DNA of 56,574 bases from Chloroflexota bacterium (GCA_004297395.1 SCUO01000047.1:1-56574), one strand, 5' to 3'; counted from the stretch's first letter, positions 1 through 8,066 are shown. Made by a program: numbers and translations. The notes: generated from the letters alone by a model not told the origin.

Positions 1-2
1 AG

Positions 3-203
3 GTCTTCGACCCGCGGCCCGGCGTCGACGAGGTCTGGCCGGGCAAGGGCGTCATCTACTCGCAGCGGCTCAGCGCGCAGCGGACGAAGAGCCGGCTCAG
101 CAAGATCGTGGGCACCCCGGCCTACAAGTCGATGACCATCCGCAGCTGGGCGACGACCGTGGCCCTGCTCGAGCGCATGGAGGCGTCCCCGACGAACGCC
201 TGA
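3..203 (+). CDS. DUF1697 family protein, C-terminal fragment (5' end outside window)
   Basis: An open frame enters from the left edge and stops at TGA 201-203, giving the last 66 residues. The text has the typical end of DUF1697 proteins: a PGVDEVWPG segment, then SRLSKIVGTPAYKSMTIR and a helix with TVALLERM. The family has no established biochemical role. The start and the N-terminal domain lie before the window, so nothing can be said about expression. The match is by motif memory; the family call is fairly safe because the KIVGTPxYxxMTIRxW signature is distinctive. Confidence 0.75.
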   Translation, partial: VFDPRPGVDEVWPGKGVIYSQRLSAQRTKSRLSKIVGTPAYKSMTIRSWATTVALLERMEASPTNA

Positions 204-267
204 ACGCAGGTCGCGCGTCCGCCAACCGTTGACGGGCGCGTGGGTCCGCGGATCGAACCCGGCCATC

Positions 268-387
268 GTGGCGCGTGCCGCGAGCGAAGGACGAAGCATC
301 AGCGAGGTCGCGCGCGACCTCCTCGAGGCCTACGCAGGCGAGGCGCGCCCCCGAAGACGTAGCAGGCAGGGCGCTACCATCTCGTAA
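268..387 (+). CDS. Possible small ribbon-helix-helix-like ORF or remnant
   Basis: A 39-codon GTG-started frame encodes a segment reading SEGRSISEVARDLLEAYAG, which resembles the helix-turn-helix half of ribbon-helix-helix antitoxins. The frame stays open further upstream to about 202, but no beta-strand DNA-binding segment typical of the fold is evident. Its TAA stop overlaps the ATG of the next gene by one base (TAATG), which would allow coupling. The -10 box of the next gene lies inside its 3' end. It may be a decayed antitoxin rather than a working gene; no toxin partner is adjacent. Confidence 0.3.
   Translation: MARAASEGRSISEVARDLLEAYAGEARPRRRSRQGATIS
375..380 (+). promoter_or_regulatory. 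Predicted -10 box (TACCAT) of a leaderless promoter
   Basis: TACCAT is followed by six bases and then the ATG at 387. The same TANNNT-N6-8-start layout recurs before several genes in this window, so transcription probably starts at or near the start codon. No Shine-Dalgarno sequence is visible here, which fits. Confidence 0.45.
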
Positions 388-1070
388 TGGGACAGGCAGG
401 CCGATCGGGATCACCGCCGACCGCTGACGCCCTGGCCGGCGAGCGCTACCTCCTGCTCGCGGACATCTCCGGCTACACGGGCTTCATGTCCGGCGTGGAA
501 CGGGAGCATGGGGTCGATTTCAGCGGCGGGATTCCCGCCGCCTACGGCATCCTGGGGGCGCTGCTGGACACCGTCATCGAGGGCGTCGAGCCCGGTTTCG
601 CGCTGGTCAAGCTCGAGGGCGACGCGGTCTTCGCGGCGGCCCCGGCCGAGAGCCTCGACGGGGAGGGTGACAGGGTCGTCGAGCTGATCGGAGCGACCTA
701 TCGGGCGTTCGTCGAGAGCCGGACGCGTGCCATCCCGTCCAGCGACCACGTGTGTACCGCCTGCCCGGCCGTGGCGCACCTGGACCTGAAGGTGGTGCTC
801 CATCGGGGTCCGGCGGTGCGCCAGTCCGTCGGGGCCGGCAGCGACCTGCTGGGCCCGGCCGTCACGGTCGCGCACCGGTTGCTCAAGAACACCGTTCGGG
901 AGCGGATCGGCCACCGCCCCTACCTGTTCCTGACGGACGCGGCGGCGGCTGGGCTCGGCCTGTTGGGGATCGGCCTGGGGCACCGCGAGGAGTATCCGGA
1001 CGCCGGGCGGATCGAGGGCCGCATCATCGAGCTCGAGGCCACTCCGTCGGCGGGGACGGCGCCCAGCTGA
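387..1070 (+). CDS. DUF2652 / nucleotidyl-cyclase-like protein
   Basis: The 227-residue protein opens its fold with LLLADISGYTGFM (about residues 22-34), the hallmark start of class III adenylate/guanylate cyclase catalytic domains as kept in DUF2652 proteins. A second cyclase-like block, VKLEGDAVFAA, lies near residue 75. The family usually lacks a demonstrated cyclase reaction and is often found next to SRPBCC or transport genes, so an enzymatic role is not claimed. A CxxC pair (CTAC, about residue 124) is present. The ATG follows a TACCAT -10 box by six bases and overlaps the stop of a small upstream ORF. It converges on the peptidase gene that ends at 1093. Confidence 0.75.
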   Translation: MGQAGRSGSPPTADALAGERYLLLADISGYTGFMSGVEREHGVDFSGGIPAAYGILGALLDTVIEGVEPGFALVKLEGDAVFAAAPAESLDGEGDRVVELIGATYRAFVESRTRAIPSSDHVCTACPAVAHLDLKVVLHRGPAVRQSVGAGSDLLGPAVTVAHRLLKNTVRERIGHRPYLFLTDAAAAGLGLLGIGLGHREEYPDAGRIEGRIIELEATPSAGTAPS

Positions 1071-1092
1071 GGGCCGATGACGCGATCGTCGC

Positions 1093-2244
1093 CTAGCTCG
1101 GGATGACCCCCCGCTCCCGGAGGATCGCGACCACACGCTCCCTGGGCAGGCCCGGGGTCCGATGGCCTCGGAAGCCGATCATCTCGTCGTTCGTCACGAG
1201 GACGTTGAGGACGGCCTCCTCGGTCGCCTGGACGACCGCCTCGTAGAACGGATCCAGGAAGCCCCACGGGATGAAGCGGAGGCCATCGAGGGCGCCACGG
1301 TTTCCGCCGTAGAGGCTGCGGGCGCCCGGGGTGAAGGCGCCCGGGTTGGCGACGGACAGGGCCAGGAAGAGGTCACCGGAAAAGTGCGAGCCGGTCGTGC
1401 CGGTCCGAGCCAGCCCGAGCGTGACCCGTCGGGCGAACGCGCGGCACTGGTCGGGCAGGAGCGGGGCATCCGTCACGACGATCGCGATGCACGAGCCGGC
1501 GCCGGGCATTGAGCCGCCGCCACCGAAGAACTCGGCCATCGGGTCGTCATCGGCGAGCAGCGAGCCCATCGCCACCCCGCGGATCACCAGCTCCGGTCGG
1601 GCCCCGAAATTCGCCTGGAGGAAGACGCCGACGGTGTAGTCCGTGCCACCGTACTCGACGACGCGTGAGGCCGAACCGGACCCGCCCTTGAAGTTGTAGC
1701 AGTTCATGCCGGTGCCGCCGCCGACCGAGCCCTCGTCGATCGGTCCGGCGGCAGCCGCTTCGAGGGCCCGCACGCCGACCGCCTCGGTGACATGGCCGCC
1801 GTTGATGTCGTTGAGGTAGCCATCCCAGGTCTCGGCGGAGATCGGGAGGAGCCAGGCCTCGGCGACGTCGGGATGATGGATCGCGGTCCATCGGACGATC
1901 GAGCCGTGGGCGACGCCGACGGCATGGGTGTTCGTGATGCAGATCGGTCCGGCCATGGTCCCGGATTCATGGACCCATGAGACGCCGGTCATCTCGCCGT
2001 TCCCGTTCTGCGAGTGGTAGCCCGCCGCACACGGGTCGCCGGGGTTGGCCCGGCCGCGAGGGTGGATCGCGGTCACGCCGGTCCGGACGTTGGTCCCCTC
2101 GATGAGCGTGGCGTACCCAAGCTCCAGGCCGGGGACGTCGGTGATCGCGTTCCAGGTCCCGGGGACCCCGTCGAACGGGATCCCCAGCGACCGGGCGCGC
2201 GGCTTTCCGGACGTGGTCCGGAGGAGCGCGTCTTGCTCTGCCAT
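1093..2244 (-). CDS. dmpA: P1 family peptidase, DmpA-like D-stereospecific aminopeptidase/amidase
   Basis: The 383-residue length and sequence fit the DmpA/L-aminopeptidase-D-esterase (S58) family. These are made as one chain that cleaves itself to free an N-terminal nucleophile. The cleavage site is visible as GAGS at residues 248-251 followed by CIAIVVTDAPL, so Ser251 is the predicted nucleophile. An N-terminal ITDVPGLELGYAT and the GGGTGM segment (175-180) are also typical. The gene lies 54 bp downstream of an amino-acid permease on the same strand, probably one operon, suggesting uptake of a small amide or peptide followed by its hydrolysis. Family assignment is secure; substrate is unknown. 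Confidence 0.88.
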   Translation of the reverse strand: MAEQDALLRTTSGKPRARSLGIPFDGVPGTWNAITDVPGLELGYATLIEGTNVRTGVTAIHPRGRANPGDPCAAGYHSQNGNGEMTGVSWVHESGTMAGPICITNTHAVGVAHGSIVRWTAIHHPDVAEAWLLPISAETWDGYLNDINGGHVTEAVGVRALEAAAAGPIDEGSVGGGTGMNCYNFKGGSGSASRVVEYGGTDYTVGVFLQANFGARPELVIRGVAMGSLLADDDPMAEFFGGGGSMPGAGSCIAIVVTDAPLLPDQCRAFARRVTLGLARTGTTGSHFSGDLFLALSVANPGAFTPGARSLYGGNRGALDGLRFIPWGFLDPFYEAVVQATEEAVLNVLVTNDEMIGFRGHRTPGLPRERVVAILRERGVIPS

Positions 2245-2298
2245 GACCTTGCCTTTCCGGCGATTGGGCGCGACTGCGCCAATGTCGATCGCGATTCG

Positions 2299-3720
2299 TC
2301 AGGCGGTCTCGTCCCGAAGGGGCTCCTTCAGGTTCCAGGCGCGGCCGCGCTGCGGATAGATGACGACGAGCCAGTACACGAAGCCGATGAGGATCGTCCC
2401 GCCCGTGACGATCAGGGCCGTGGTCGTCTGCTGGGTGACGATGTAGACCAGCGCGATCAGGGCCACGAGCGGCGGGAGCGGCCACCACGGCATCCGATAT
2501 GGGCTGTTCGCGGTGGCGCCCCCCTGTCGCCCGACAAGCCCGGCGAGCGAGATGAGCGCGTAGTCGGCGACGAGGCTCGCGCCGGTCAGTGTGATCAGGG
2601 TGTTGAGGTCGACCGTCAGGCAGAGTGTCGCGCTGACGATGCCGACCAGGGCCGTGGCGACCCAGGGCGACTTGAAGCGCGGATGGACCGACCGGAGCCA
2701 GTCGTTGACGACGCCCGGCCACGCCCGATCGCGAGCCGACGAATAGAGGATCCGCCCGAACTCGAGGATGATCGCGAGCGTCGCGTTGAAGATCGCGAGC
2801 GCCACTCCGAGTGACACGAGGTTGTTGATCGTGTCGTTCGACGTCGCCTTCATGAAGTCGATCATGGGCGAGGAGCTCGTCGTGATCGCCGCCAGGTCCG
2901 GGGCGCCGAGCAGGACGGCCATCGTCGGGACGAGCTCGGCGATGACCGTGATGACCAGCGACCACAGGATGGCCGTGGCGATGCGGCGGCTCGAGCCCTG
3001 GGTCTCCTCCGAGAAGTTCACGGCATTCGAGTAGCCGTTGTAGGCGAAGACCGCGGACGCCGTGGCGGTGAAGACGACGGCAAGCGGCACGGCATCGAGG
3101 CCGCCGCTGGAGTTGCCGATGACACCGCTGAAGAAGTCGCCGACGCGTTCGACGTGGAGGTTGGCCAGGCCCAGGATCGTCAGGACCAGGAGCGCGATCA
3201 GCTCGATGGCCAGGAAGATGCCGGTGAGCAGCGCATTGGTCCGGATCCGGAGGATCCCGACGACCGCGGCGATGAGGCAGACCGCCGCCCCGGCGATCGC
3301 CGTGTCGAGTGTCACGACCGAGGACAGGTACTCGGCGGTCCCGAGGGCGATGACGGCCGGGATGAACGCGACGCTCGACAGCATCAACGCGAATGTCACG
3401 AAGCTCAGGGCGCTGCCGAGCTGGCCCCAGCGCCCACGGAAGGCATGCCAGACGAGGGCGTAGTCACCGCCCGCGACCGGGAACGCCGCGGACAACTCGG
3501 CCCAGCAGAACGCCATGACCACGCCGATGATCGCCGCGAAGATCATCGACAGGACCGCGGCCGAGCCAGCGGTCAGGATGATGAACGGGACGATGATGAA
3601 CACCGATGACGCGGGGGTGACCGCCGACACCGTGATCGCGATGTTGCCGAGCACCCCGAGCCCGCGGTGGAGCTCCTGCTCGTAGCGGTCCTCAGCCGCT
3701 CTCACACCCAGGTCCGACAC
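2299..3720 (-). CDS. APC superfamily amino-acid permease
   Basis: A 473-residue, highly hydrophobic protein with about twelve membrane helices. The N-terminal block LGNIAITVSAVTPASSVFI and the later NGYSNAVNFSEETQGSSR stretch resemble amino-acid/polyamine/organocation permeases; the latter matches the conserved loop before helix 7. It should take up an amino acid or amine across the cytoplasmic membrane. The predicted start is a GTG preceded by a GGAGGG ribosome-binding site about eight bases upstream. It is the first gene of a probable two-gene operon with the DmpA-like peptidase. Substrate cannot be read from the sequence. Confidence 0.85.
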   Translation of the reverse strand: MSDLGVRAAEDRYEQELHRGLGVLGNIAITVSAVTPASSVFIIVPFIILTAGSAAVLSMIFAAIIGVVMAFCWAELSAAFPVAGGDYALVWHAFRGRWGQLGSALSFVTFALMLSSVAFIPAVIALGTAEYLSSVVTLDTAIAGAAVCLIAAVVGILRIRTNALLTGIFLAIELIALLVLTILGLANLHVERVGDFFSGVIGNSSGGLDAVPLAVVFTATASAVFAYNGYSNAVNFSEETQGSSRRIATAILWSLVITVIAELVPTMAVLLGAPDLAAITTSSSPMIDFMKATSNDTINNLVSLGVALAIFNATLAIILEFGRILYSSARDRAWPGVVNDWLRSVHPRFKSPWVATALVGIVSATLCLTVDLNTLITLTGASLVADYALISLAGLVGRQGGATANSPYRMPWWPLPPLVALIALVYIVTQQTTTALIVTGGTILIGFVYWLVVIYPQRGRAWNLKEPLRDETA

Positions 3721-3980
3721 CGTTCATCCCTCCATCGCATCCGCATTCGGCTGGGATGCGCTCCCAGGTGCGGGCCGGTGTGGCGGGACGCGCCGGTTGC
3801 CAGGCACCGACTCGACTGCCGCATTGTGCAGCATCCGGATTCGCGTTGTGGGCCCGCCTTGCGCCGGCCCGAGCCCGGAAGGCGCCGTCGGTCAGCCGGC
3901 TCAACCGATACGCCACCGCGAAGCGACAGGGGGCCGGGTGGGACCAGTCCTCGGCCAGCGGATGCCTGAGTGGACCACCA

Positions 3981-4376
3981 TTAGCCCGACCCGGACCGCC
4001 GCATCCGCTCGAGCTCGCGGCGAAGTCGCTTGCTCGGCCGGCCCTCGCCGCGGATCGCCTTGATGCCGGGCGCGATCTCGCGGACGACGGGCGGTGGGCT
4101 GGTGTCGATGTAGCAGGTGGCCGCGACCGGCGCGCCGACGCGCGTCTCGATGGCCCGGACGACCTCGATGATCCGCTCGCGCTCGGCGATCAGGGCATGC
4201 ACCACGTCGCCGGCACGGACCTTCGTCGACGGCTTGGCCGGGGTGCCGTTGACGCGGACATGCCCGCCTTCGCACAGCTGGGTCGCCACGGGCCGGGTCT
4301 TGACGAGCCGGACGGCGCACAACCAGCGATCGACTCGCGTCTCTTCAGAAATCGCAGGGCTCACAACGGTCTCCAT
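3981..4376 (-). CDS. RNA-binding S4 domain protein, Hsp15-like
   Basis: The 131-residue protein begins METVVSPAISEETRVDRWLCAVRLVKTR, and residues about 12-75 form an S4 fold with the usual GGHVRVNGTPAKPSTKVRAGD loop that binds structured RNA. A basic C-terminal tail (RPSKRLRRELERMRR) adds RNA affinity. Hsp15 proteins rescue 50S subunits carrying stalled peptidyl-tRNA after heat shock; that role is inferred from the family. Two ATGs lie together at 4379 and 4376; the frame stays open further upstream, but that extension is low-complexity and unlikely. It is transcribed divergently from the vapBC pair, sharing the 4377-4471 gap. Confidence 0.78.
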   Translation of the reverse strand: METVVSPAISEETRVDRWLCAVRLVKTRPVATQLCEGGHVRVNGTPAKPSTKVRAGDVVHALIAERERIIEVVRAIETRVGAPVAATCYIDTSPPPVVREIAPGIKAIRGEGRPSKRLRRELERMRRSGSG

Positions 4377-4458
4377 CATGCCGGCTCGATGATGCCGCCT
4401 CCGGCCAGGACGGTCGATGCTCCACGCCCGGAACACCGGGAGTGCCACCGATATATGG

Positions 4459-4464
4459 TAGATT
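4459..4464 (+). promoter_or_regulatory. Predicted -10 box (TAGATT), leaderless vapBC promoter
   Basis: TAGATT lies seven bases before the ATG at 4472. The short imperfect inverted repeat ACCGATATATGGT just upstream (4447-4459) could be the antitoxin operator, as VapB-type proteins usually repress their own promoter by binding short palindromes. Confidence 0.4.
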
Positions 4465-4471
4465 GGGTGGC

Positions 4472-4798
4472 ATGGAGAAGACCACCGTCTACCTGACGAC
4501 AGCGCAGAAGGCCGGGCTCGCGGCCGCGGCTCGCGAGCAGGGCCGGAGCGAAGCACGCCTCATCCGGGACGGGATCGAGGGATTGCTCGCCGGCCATGCG
4601 ACGCGCGAGGCGCCGGCCGCTGCCGCCGGCGAGCCGAGGAATGCCACGGGCGGTGGTGGTGAGCTCGGTGCCCGCCCGCGCTGGGTGAGTCGCGAGGCGT
4701 TCGTTCGCCGGTTCGACACCGTCCAGGCGGATCCTGCCCTGCGCACCGAGCTCCGCGAGCTCGCTCCGGACTTGACCGACGACCTGCCCGATCGATGA
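4472..4798 (+). CDS. vapB: VapB-type ribbon-helix-helix antitoxin
   Basis: The 108-residue protein starts MEKTTVYLTTAQKAGLAAAA and continues REQGRSEARLIRDGIEGLL: a beta strand followed by two helices, the CopG/Arc-type ribbon-helix-helix fold. The C-terminal part is a low-complexity linker and then an acidic segment ending LAPDLTDDLPDR, the kind of tail that wraps the toxin. The stop overlaps the downstream PIN-domain gene by 4 bp (ATGA), the normal arrangement of a toxin-antitoxin pair. The internal ATG at 4472 is preferred over one ten codons upstream because the fold begins there and a -10 box sits seven bases before it. Confidence 0.82.
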   Translation: MEKTTVYLTTAQKAGLAAAAREQGRSEARLIRDGIEGLLAGHATREAPAAAAGEPRNATGGGGELGARPRWVSREAFVRRFDTVQADPALRTELRELAPDLTDDLPDR

Positions 4799-5181
4799 CC
4801 GACGGCATCGCGGACACCAGCCTGTTCATCGCCCACGAGACCGGCCGGCCGTTGCGCGTCGAGGCCCTACCGGATCGCCTGGCTGTCTCGGTCATCACGA
4901 TCGGCGAGCTGTGGGCCGGCGTGCTCGCGGCGCCCAACCTGGCGGCCCGCGATCGCCGGCTCGGGACGCTGACGGCTGCCCTTGCGCTGGAGCCGATCCC
5001 AATCGACGAACGGGTTGCCACCGCATGGGCGCGCCTGCGCCTGGACCTCCGAGATCGCGGCCTTCGGATGCCCGTCAACGACTCCTGGATCGCCGCGACG
5101 GCCATCGCCCTCGACGTCGCGGTGGTGACCCAGGACGACGACTACGTCGATCTCCCCGGCCTCGCCGTCATCCGGGCCTGA
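4795..5181 (+). CDS. vapC: VapC-type PIN-domain ribonuclease toxin
   Basis: The 128-residue length is normal for VapC. The PIN active-site acids are all present: Asp7 in ADTSLF, Glu38 in TIGELW, Asp96 in VNDSWIAATA and Asp114 or Asp116 in VTQDDDY. VapC toxins are Mg-dependent endoribonucleases that cleave tRNA or the sarcin-ricin loop and are held inactive by VapB. The start codon overlaps the antitoxin stop by 4 bp, so the two are translationally coupled. Nothing suggests inactivation. Confidence 0.88.
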   Translation: MTDGIADTSLFIAHETGRPLRVEALPDRLAVSVITIGELWAGVLAAPNLAARDRRLGTLTAALALEPIPIDERVATAWARLRLDLRDRGLRMPVNDSWIAATAIALDVAVVTQDDDYVDLPGLAVIRA

Positions 5182-5201
5182 TCGCTGATCGGACGATCGG
5201 A

Positions 5202-7232
5202 TCAGGCGTCGCCTTCAGACAGGAACAGGACGGTGGCGCCGTCCGGGGACCAGATCGGGAAGGTGTCGAAGGCAGCGTCGTCGGTGAGGCGGACGACATC
5301 GCCGCCGTCGGCGCGCATGACGTAGATGTCGAAGGCGTCGTTCGTGTCGCGGATGAACGTCAGGCGCGTGCCGTCCGGCGACCACTTCGGCACGTAGCCC
5401 GGCCCGATATCCGTCACGGTTCCTGTCGCGAGGTCGAGGACGCCGATGTGCGAGTCGTCGCGGAGCTCGAGCACGATCCGGGTGCCGTCGGGCGACCAGA
5501 CCGGGTAGCCCACGGGGCGATCGAGCAGCAGCTCGCGGTTCGAGCTATCGGAATCGATCACCCACAGCTGGCCCGTCTCGCCGAAGCCGCGGACGTCGTC
5601 GTGGCCCCAGACGAAGGCAACCCGCGTACCGTCGGCCGACCAGGTCGGCGAGTTCTCGAACCCATCGAAGTCGGTCAGCTGGGCGAGGCCCGCGCCGTCG
5701 TTGTCGACGAGGTACAGGTCGCTGGAGGCCGGCTCTCCTCGCGTGAAGGCGACGCGCGAGCCGTCGGGCGAGAACGCCGGCAGGCCGTCGAAGGCGAGGT
5801 CGTGGGTCAGGCGGCTGAGGCTCGTTCCCTGCGGCGAGATCGTGTAGATCTCGGAGTTGAGATCGCGCCGATCCAGCTGGATGGTGAGGTGGGAGCCGTC
5901 GCCCGACCAGGACGTCGGCAGGCCGCCGGCCGGCCATTCGGCAACCGCGGACCGACCACTCCCATCGGACCGCATCGTGTGGGCCACCAGCGCGCGCGCC
6001 GGGCACCGCGGCGGACGGGGCGCTTCGGTCATCGGGAAGATCGCGGCGCGGGCCACGGTACCGGGTCCGATCTCGTGGTGGTCGGGCTCCCCCACCCTGG
6101 ACGCATCGTGGGTCACGACGATCAGGAGGTCGAGATCCGGCGCGATCCACACCTCCTGCCCGCCGTAGCCCGACGCGTTCCAGACCTCGTAGCCCTCGGC
6201 GTCGTAGAGCCACCACAGGAAGCCGTAGCCCTGGTGCGCCCCGAGCCCGGGTCGGCAGCCGAGATCCCAGCGCTCGTCGAGCGACCGATCGAGCCACGCG
6301 GGGTCAACGAGCTGCTCGCCGGCCCACGTTCCGTGCTGGAGCACGAGCTGACCGAACCGGGCCAGCTCCCGCGGGGTCACGAAGACGGAGTGGCCACCGG
6401 CGAAATACCCGTCTGGCTCGACCCACCACTGCTCGACGTCGATGCCGATCGGGCCGAGCAGGCGCTCGGTGACGTAGGCGCACAGCGATTCGCCGGTGGC
6501 CTCGGTGAGCACCGCCGCGAGGACCTGGGTGAGCCCGGTGCTGTACGCGAACTCGGTGCCGGCCGGCTCAAGGCTCTCCCACTTCAGGACCTCGCGAATG
6601 AACGAGGGCTCACCCGGCAGGTCACTCGGACCCGCATCGGCCAGGTACTCCACGTCCTCGCTATTCGCCAGCCCACCGGACATCGTGAGCAGGTGCTCGA
6701 TCGTGAGGTCGCCGTGTGCTCCGACCAGGTCGGCCGGCAGGAACGCGTCGATCCGGGTATCGAGGTCGAGCAGGCCCTCCTCGACGGCGATGCCGGTGGC
6801 GATGGACAGGATCGACTTCGACGCCGACGCGATCGTGAGAGCCCGGGCCGCGTCGCCGCCGTTGAAGTAGCGCTCGTACACGAGCTTGCCGTGGCGCACG
6901 ACCAGCAGGCTCCGAACGTCGGTCGACAGCGCGACGTTCTCCGCCGCCGCGTCGAGGAGCGACGCGTCGAGCCCGACCTCCGCCGGCGTGCCGGTCGGCC
7001 AGTCGAGGGGCGTCGGATCGTGGTACGAGACGTCGACCGGGGTGAAGAACTCGTCCGATGGATCGGGGGAGAAGGCGGAACAGTCCGTGCTCGTCGCGGC
7101 GAGAGGGGCCAGCGCCGCCGTCGGGCTGGGCGTCGTGGTCGTGGTCGTGCACGACCCCGCGAGGAATGCCGCCGCCAGTGCCACCTGCATCGGCGACGAC
7201 AGCCGACCCGTTGACCCCGAGCTGGCCCACAT
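5202..7232 (-). CDS. Lipoprotein fusing a beta-lactamase-like serine hydrolase to a TolB/WD40-like propeller
   Basis: From the ATG at 7232 the protein has 676 residues. A short hydrophobic segment ends in FLAGSC (Cys28), a plausible lipobox, followed by a Thr/Pro-rich linker. Residues about 75-410 are a class C beta-lactamase/CubicO hydrolase with SASK (Ser136, Lys139), the Tyr motif YST (Tyr230) and a final YGGQ motif near 356 in place of KTG. Residues about 415-676 contain repeats of FSPDGSRVAF, WSADGTRVAF and WSPDGTRI type, a TolB-like six-bladed propeller. The fusion is unusual; it may hydrolyse a peptide or ester at the cell surface. A second ATG at 7190 is possible but has no positive n-region. 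Confidence 0.8.
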   Translation of the reverse strand: MWASSGSTGRLSSPMQVALAAAFLAGSCTTTTTTPSPTAALAPLAATSTDCSAFSPDPSDEFFTPVDVSYHDPTPLDWPTGTPAEVGLDASLLDAAAENVALSTDVRSLLVVRHGKLVYERYFNGGDAARALTIASASKSILSIATGIAVEEGLLDLDTRIDAFLPADLVGAHGDLTIEHLLTMSGGLANSEDVEYLADAGPSDLPGEPSFIREVLKWESLEPAGTEFAYSTGLTQVLAAVLTEATGESLCAYVTERLLGPIGIDVEQWWVEPDGYFAGGHSVFVTPRELARFGQLVLQHGTWAGEQLVDPAWLDRSLDERWDLGCRPGLGAHQGYGFLWWLYDAEGYEVWNASGYGGQEVWIAPDLDLLIVVTHDASRVGEPDHHEIGPGTVARAAIFPMTEAPRPPRCPARALVAHTMRSDGSGRSAVAEWPAGGLPTSWSGDGSHLTIQLDRRDLNSEIYTISPQGTSLSRLTHDLAFDGLPAFSPDGSRVAFTRGEPASSDLYLVDNDGAGLAQLTDFDGFENSPTWSADGTRVAFVWGHDDVRGFGETGQLWVIDSDSSNRELLLDRPVGYPVWSPDGTRIVLELRDDSHIGVLDLATGTVTDIGPGYVPKWSPDGTRLTFIRDTNDAFDIYVMRADGGDVVRLTDDAAFDTFPIWSPDGATVLFLSEGDA

Positions 7233-7397
7233 CGGAGGCACCCCAACTATTACGTGCGACGATATAGCACGATACACGAAGTTGGCGTCCCGAGGTCGAC
7301 GCCTCGGACGGGCCCACATCGTCGTCCTCGATCGGGAACGTTCGGGCTCCAACGCCGTACGGCGTGGACCAGCCCAACGTGGGCTGTGGGGCGCGGG

Positions 7398-8066
7398 TCA
7401 GCCCAGGCTCCAGAACGGGCCCGTGAGGCCGAGTCGATCGAGGATCGCCTGGCTCTGCTCCCGGCTGCGTGGCTGCCAGTCGGACGACAGCCGATCATGC
7501 CACCACGCGGCGGCGAGCTCGGCCAGCTTCGTGATCGGGATGGTGGCGCCCGGCTCGCGCCCGGCGAGCCAGCGATCGACGTGTGCTTCCGACCGGAAGA
7601 GCAGCATCGTCCCTCAGGTGAAGCCGATATCGCTCCACCAGCGAACAGCCGGCACGAGGACGTGGAAGACCGGCGACTGATCGTCGGGCTGGCCGTCGCG
7701 GACGTGGATCTCGATGCGGTCGTGGCAATCGGGACAGTGGGTCTCGAAGCGGCTGTCCACGTGCAGCGCGGCGCCGATCCCGAACGCATCCCAGGCGCAG
7801 TTCGCGTACCACGATCGCCCGCCGGCCTGGACCCGGAAGTCGGTCGGCCGCGCCGCGAACGGATTGGCCATCCGGATCTCGCCGGCATCGTCGAGGACGA
7901 GGGCGTGGGCCTCGTGGAGTCGACGCCAGGCGGCGCGGACGCCGTCCTCCCCCACCCCGGTCGTCGCGCCCACCTCGGCCGCGGTCGGCGCTCGGCCGAG
8001 CTCGGCGAACGTGCGGTACGTCGCGTTCCGGAGGTCGACGTCGGCCTGGTCCACGTTACGGATCAT
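7398..8066 (-). CDS. MerB-like alkylmercury lyase family protein with in-frame TGA at the catalytic Cys position (candidate selenoprotein)
   Basis: One reading frame of 223 codons is interrupted only by TGA at 7616-7614 (codon 151). Before it the protein has a winged-helix-like N-terminus and NCAWDAF (Cys90, Asp93), matching Cys96 and Asp99 of MerB; then a CPDC pair (111-114) and WWSDIGFT. After it, still in frame, come MLLFRSEAHVDRWLAG and a C-terminus ending LGLTGPFWSLG, the usual end of this family. The TGA sits where MerB has catalytic Cys159 (before the HVHFF-like strand). A hairpin with a GGTC loop follows, as in bacterial SECIS elements. Reading TGA as selenocysteine would restore a Cys-Asp-Sec triad that cleaves carbon-metal bonds. 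Alternatives are a sequencing error for TGC or a recent nonsense mutation. No selA, selB, selC or selD is in the window. Confidence 0.65.
7578..7611 (-). promoter_or_regulatory. Candidate bacterial SECIS hairpin downstream of the in-frame TGA
   Basis: Two bases after the TGA (7616-7614) the minus strand can fold a 34-nt hairpin. All 13 bases of the 3' arm pair (CTTCC with GGAAG, TG with CA twice, GACG with CGTC); the 5' arm has bulges of CT, C and A. The apical loop is GGTC and begins 19 nt after the TGA. The E. coli fdhF element, from memory, has a GGUC loop 18 nt after its UGA and a bulged 5' arm. Similarity in loop, distance and bulging is what SelB recognition requires. Confidence 0.5.

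Noticed and set aside
4911..7214. Very long open frame antisense to the hydrolase-propeller gene
   Set aside because: It is an artefact of high GC: residues are Arg/Gly/Asp-biased without any fold, while the opposite strand encodes a clear two-domain protein.
7398..7607. Separate 69-residue gene starting at ATG 7607
   Set aside because: It lacks its own ribosome-binding site and is the exact in-frame C-terminal continuation of the MerB-like protein.
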